This document shows, piece by piece, positions 60,939 to 64,000 of a stretch of DNA of 64,000 nucleotides. The stretch spans positions 4,131,001 through 4,195,000 of the forward strand of contig JAXRKN010000042.1 in NCBI GenBank assembly GCA_038502055.1, written 5' to 3'. The notes under the pieces were generated by a model. That model saw only the letters and a list, made by a program, of their open reading frames with translations, did not search any database and was not told the origin of the DNA. Made by a program: the position numbers and the translations under genes. The DNA is from Tanytarsus gracilentus (lineage: Eukaryota > Arthropoda > Insecta > Diptera > Chironomidae). The number at the start of each line of letters is the position of its first letter. Position 1 is the first letter of the stretch.

Positions 60939-61567
60939 TCATTTCTTATCATTTGAAATCGCTTCTTCTGCTAGTGCGCTTTTTATTCCGGCATTAGTCC
61001 AAAGGGAGTCGATAAGAGTTCCATCTTTGTGCATTTGTAAAAGAATGTCGCAACCACCAACAAATTCACCGTTGATGTACACCTATGTAAAGGGAACAAG
61101 TGGTTAAAAAATATATAGATGAAATTGGTGTATGTATTACTATCGGGATAGTTGGCCAGCTGCTATAATCCTTGATTCCTTGTCTCAAATCTCAAATTAT
61201 ATGAAATTTAAAAATGTTGCGAGAATTATTTATTTTAAAAAATATATTTTTTAGTACCATCATCGAGGAGCACATCATGAGCATCGAAGCTTTCAACGCC
61301 ATGCATACGCAGTATTTGAACAACAGCATTTGAAAAGCCACATCTTGGTGCTTCTGGATTACCCTAAAAAAATACATAATTAAAATAAATAAATCAGTAT
61401 TATTTTGCGGATTAAAAAAATTTTACCTTCATAAAAATCACGACTTTGTTCTTTTTTGTCATCTCATCAAATGTTTTGGTATCACTTGCGAATCGTCTAC
61501 CCTGAACTATTACCTGACGATGATTTTTTAATGCTTGCAAAGAGACCTTTCTGATAATTGAATTCAT
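60939..61567 (-). CDS. Grx5: GLRX5, mitochondrial monothiol glutaredoxin
   Basis: Four exons (61427-61567, 61258-61363, 61141-61190, 60939-61082) give 441 bp, 146 aa. The enzyme passes Fe-S clusters from the ISCU assembly machinery in mitochondria. A basic N-terminal leader (MNSIIRKVSLQALKNHRQ) fits mitochondrial targeting. Core: KVVIFMKGNPEAPRCGFSNA with the CGFS active site, VVQILRMHGVESF, the 50-bp third exon DLRQGIKDYSSWPTIPI, and VYINGEFVGGCDILLQMHKDG with glutathione-binding WPTIP and GGCD. The third exon border is GTAATA, weak. The first three introns are 54-67 bp. Stop codons of Vps39 and this gene are 182 bp apart, so the 3' ends may overlap. Confidence 0.95.
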
Positions 61568-64000
61568 TTCTTTTATTTTATTTAAAAATTTCAATTGAAT
61601 TTGTTGTTTATTTGCAGGGCCCTGCAGGGTTGAAGAGAAATTTAAATCTTTACTGGACCGTTAGATATAAAAATTAACGTTAAAATTCTTTAAATTTTCT
61701 TCCTGGTTTTCTTTAAACTTTTATACATTGCATTTGATTCGTTTTAATTTATTCAAAAAATATTTTTTCTCTCTCCTTAATTTGCCGCTTTTTACTTCGC
61801 ACGTGTTAAAACCAAAAAGCTTTCATATATTTGAATGTATTGAGCACGGGAAATTTCCCTTAATCACATTTGTGTGAGTGATGAGGACGAAAGCTCTTTG
61901 CTGGAAAAAATTTTCACTTCAGAAGAAAATTGGCAATGAAAGTGGTTAGATGAAAAAGTGCAGAACTATAAGAAAAACTTTTTAATTGAAGAAAACTGTA
62001 AAAATCTTCGAATCTGTACATTTTCATAATAATTAATCGTTTAACAGCCAATTTAGACAGTTTAAAGTTAAAAATTTAAATTTTCGTGACAATTTTCGAT
62101 CAAAGTTTGTGTGAAGAAGAAAATTGATGTGGCGAAAAATATCATAGCCTCAAAAAGAAGTGAAAAAAATGGAAATTTTTGAAATTTCGCTTGAAATTTG
62201 ATATGAAAGTGAACGAAAAATCAAAAATGTTTAAAAAAAGTAATGCTTATATTAAATTTAGGTAAAAAAATTAAAAAATTTAAAAGTGGTGAAAAAGCTT
62301 AGGTGAAATTTCTCATAAAAGGATAAGGTTTAAGGATTAAAGTTAAACATACTGCGCTTAAAAAGCGAAAAATTCGTCGAGGAATCCATTGAAAAAAGGA
62401 AAGAAAAAAAATCCTGCAATCGATGAAAATTCTTTGCTTGTGTATGTGTGTGTATGATTGCATATATAGGGAACCATATTTAACCTAGAATAAAAAGAAG
62501 CTTGAAAGGATAATTAGAATATACCAGTTTTCTGTGTGTTTCTTCTCTTACCCCATTAATGGAGTGCTCCAAAAACTTCGTCCATCGACTATGTAATACT
62601 AATGTTACTAATATGATGAAGTTTTATTAATATTTTATGAAATATTACTCATTAAGAAGGAAATTTTACCGCAATGATGTCGGAGCGATTGGGCTGAGAT
62701 TTGACCCACCCAATTTTTTTAATTTTCATCGCAATTTGTCACAGCAATTGTAAAATCAATGAATATGTTTCATTTTACGATTTTTCACATCACTTTTCCA
62801 TTTAAACTAGTTTTCAAACGTTTTTCTTGCTTCATGAATTTGAACGAATCGTGGAAGTAAAAAGTAAAAAATCCGCATTCTCTCGAGAGTGAGAGCGAAA
62901 GAGTAGATGAGACAAAAAGTAATGCGGCAGTTTTTTAACGCTTATTGGGTCAAACTTTAAAAAAATAAATTTAATGGGAATACAAATAATTCCGACACTG
63001 TAGAACGGCTGATGTCCACCTTCACCAAGGTTGTGAAAGAAAAATTTTTAGTAATAGTGACAAAAAAAGAATTTTTTAAAACATAATTATTGTTAAAACT
63101 ACTTTAAAAGTTTTTTATTTTTCTAAAAAAATTGGATTAGTCTGAAATCTTAGATCTTACAGACTGACAAAAGAGATAGTGCGACTTTTTAACACGGTTC
63201 TACTTTTATCTTAAGCATGACCGGTATAAAAAAGAGAATGAAGAATAAAATCAATTTTTACCGAGGAAATCGCAAAATTCTGCAGCAAAAATTTTTCATC
63301 GTTAAAATATTTCTGAAGTATTGCATGTATTTGTGAAAAGTTCTTTCTAGTTCTCTTGTACTGAATTTCTTTTAAAATTTTCACTTGCGTGTCCTATGTA
63401 TTATATGCTATTTGGTATGTGCATGTTATTGTATGTGCCACGATTAAAGAGCTTATTCTTTTCTATCCGCATAGTAATTTTCCACCCGCTTAACTCATTA
63501 TTTTCATTAATATTTAAACGGAAAACCAATGCTACGTCATTTCGAGTGGAGGACATTCTTAATTCTGTATAGATCTTATTTTTGATCATTTTAAACCAAA
63601 AATTTTAATAATTACTAAAAACAACAACAAATTCGCGTGATACTCAGAAATTTCCCTCCTTTGTTCTATGCAGTGAGCATTACTGTTTGAAATGAGAGAA
63701 ACATATAAATTATGAGTCTAATTCTAAAAGCTTTATGCAGTACTTTTTGCTCTAATTTTAAAAAACTATGATAGATATTTTATTTTATTTTATTTTTATG
63801 ATTTGACTTTAATCAAGCTAAATTAGTGAGTACAGTTCTCAAAATTGGCACAAGAAAATTTGGAGAATAGGTGAAAATTTAAATCAGAATTTTTTATGTT
63901 CTTACAGATATCCACTACGCATGCCCGTAATTTTATGATATCAAAAAGGAAACGTTTCTTTTTTAACTTTGTAAAGATTCGGTTCAAACTTAATATAAGT
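61568..64000. other. Gene-free right end
   Basis: 2.4 kb of AT-rich DNA with no exon-like coding or RNA gene recognised. It holds the GLRX5 promoter at its left and perhaps the leader of a gene beyond the window. A GA-rich patch with TCTCGAGAGTGAGAGCGAAAG at 62880-62900 resembles GAGA-type sites. Confidence 0.45.

Overview
The window is nuclear DNA from an insect, most likely a fly of the midge/mosquito grade. It is AT-rich, coding genes have many short introns (often 50-80 bp) with GT/AG borders, and the genes are recognisable animal and insect ones (drk, Barentsz, Spps, Su(z)12, mitochondrial Gpo, Uba1). There are no bacterial operons, Shine-Dalgarno sites, CRISPR arrays or convincing tRNA/rRNA genes. 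Gene models were built by hand: exons were joined at splice sites that keep one reading frame and restore the expected family sequence. Except for the truncated btz and the incomplete DENND6 model, summed exon lengths give whole codons from an ATG to a stop.

Layout. 1-2621 (+): 3' part of Barentsz/CASC3 (exon junction complex). 2817-3213 (-): small secreted cysteine-rich SVWC-like protein. 3985-6565 (-): Su(z)12 (PRC2 subunit), head-to-head with 7515-10161 (+) ZC3H18. 10162-16984: long non-coding region with GA/CT-rich tracts and a 1.8-kb non-autonomous hAT-like transposon (11073-12896, 8-bp target duplication). 16985-19963 (+): C2H2 zinc-finger regulator. 19964-25524: long gene-poor stretch with a fold-back MITE. 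25525-27977 (+): DENND6 (N-terminal exon not found). 28220-28794 (+): D-aminoacyl-tRNA deacylase with a GC-AG intron. 29299-30616 (+): UNC119. 31346-32596 (-): basic CIMAP/sperm-tail-like protein. 33398-34352 (-): MOB3. 36159-38870 (+): mitochondrial FAD glycerol-3-phosphate dehydrogenase. 39820-43936 (-): Spps (Sp1-like). 44801-46659 (-): uncharacterised acidic one-finger protein. 47664-48358 (+): drk/GRB2. 50401-52277 (+): TMEM201/Samp1. 52869-56614 (-): Uba1, head-to-head with 57186-60756 (+) VPS39. 60939-61567 (-): GLRX5. 61568-64000: no gene seen.

The genes do not form one pathway; this is an ordinary stretch of compact insect euchromatin. Links worth noting are two Polycomb-related genes (Su(z)12, Spps), two cilium/flagellum-type neighbours (UNC119 and the CIMAP-like gene), and closely spaced divergent pairs likely to share promoter DNA. 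The most unusual material is in the mobile and repeat DNA and in some splice sites: a hAT-like element holding tandem ~130-bp units that recur as fragments around a DENND6 exon, two MITE-like inverted-repeat elements, a duplicated exon end with its splice donor, and a GC-AG intron. I did not find a wholly new multi-gene system.
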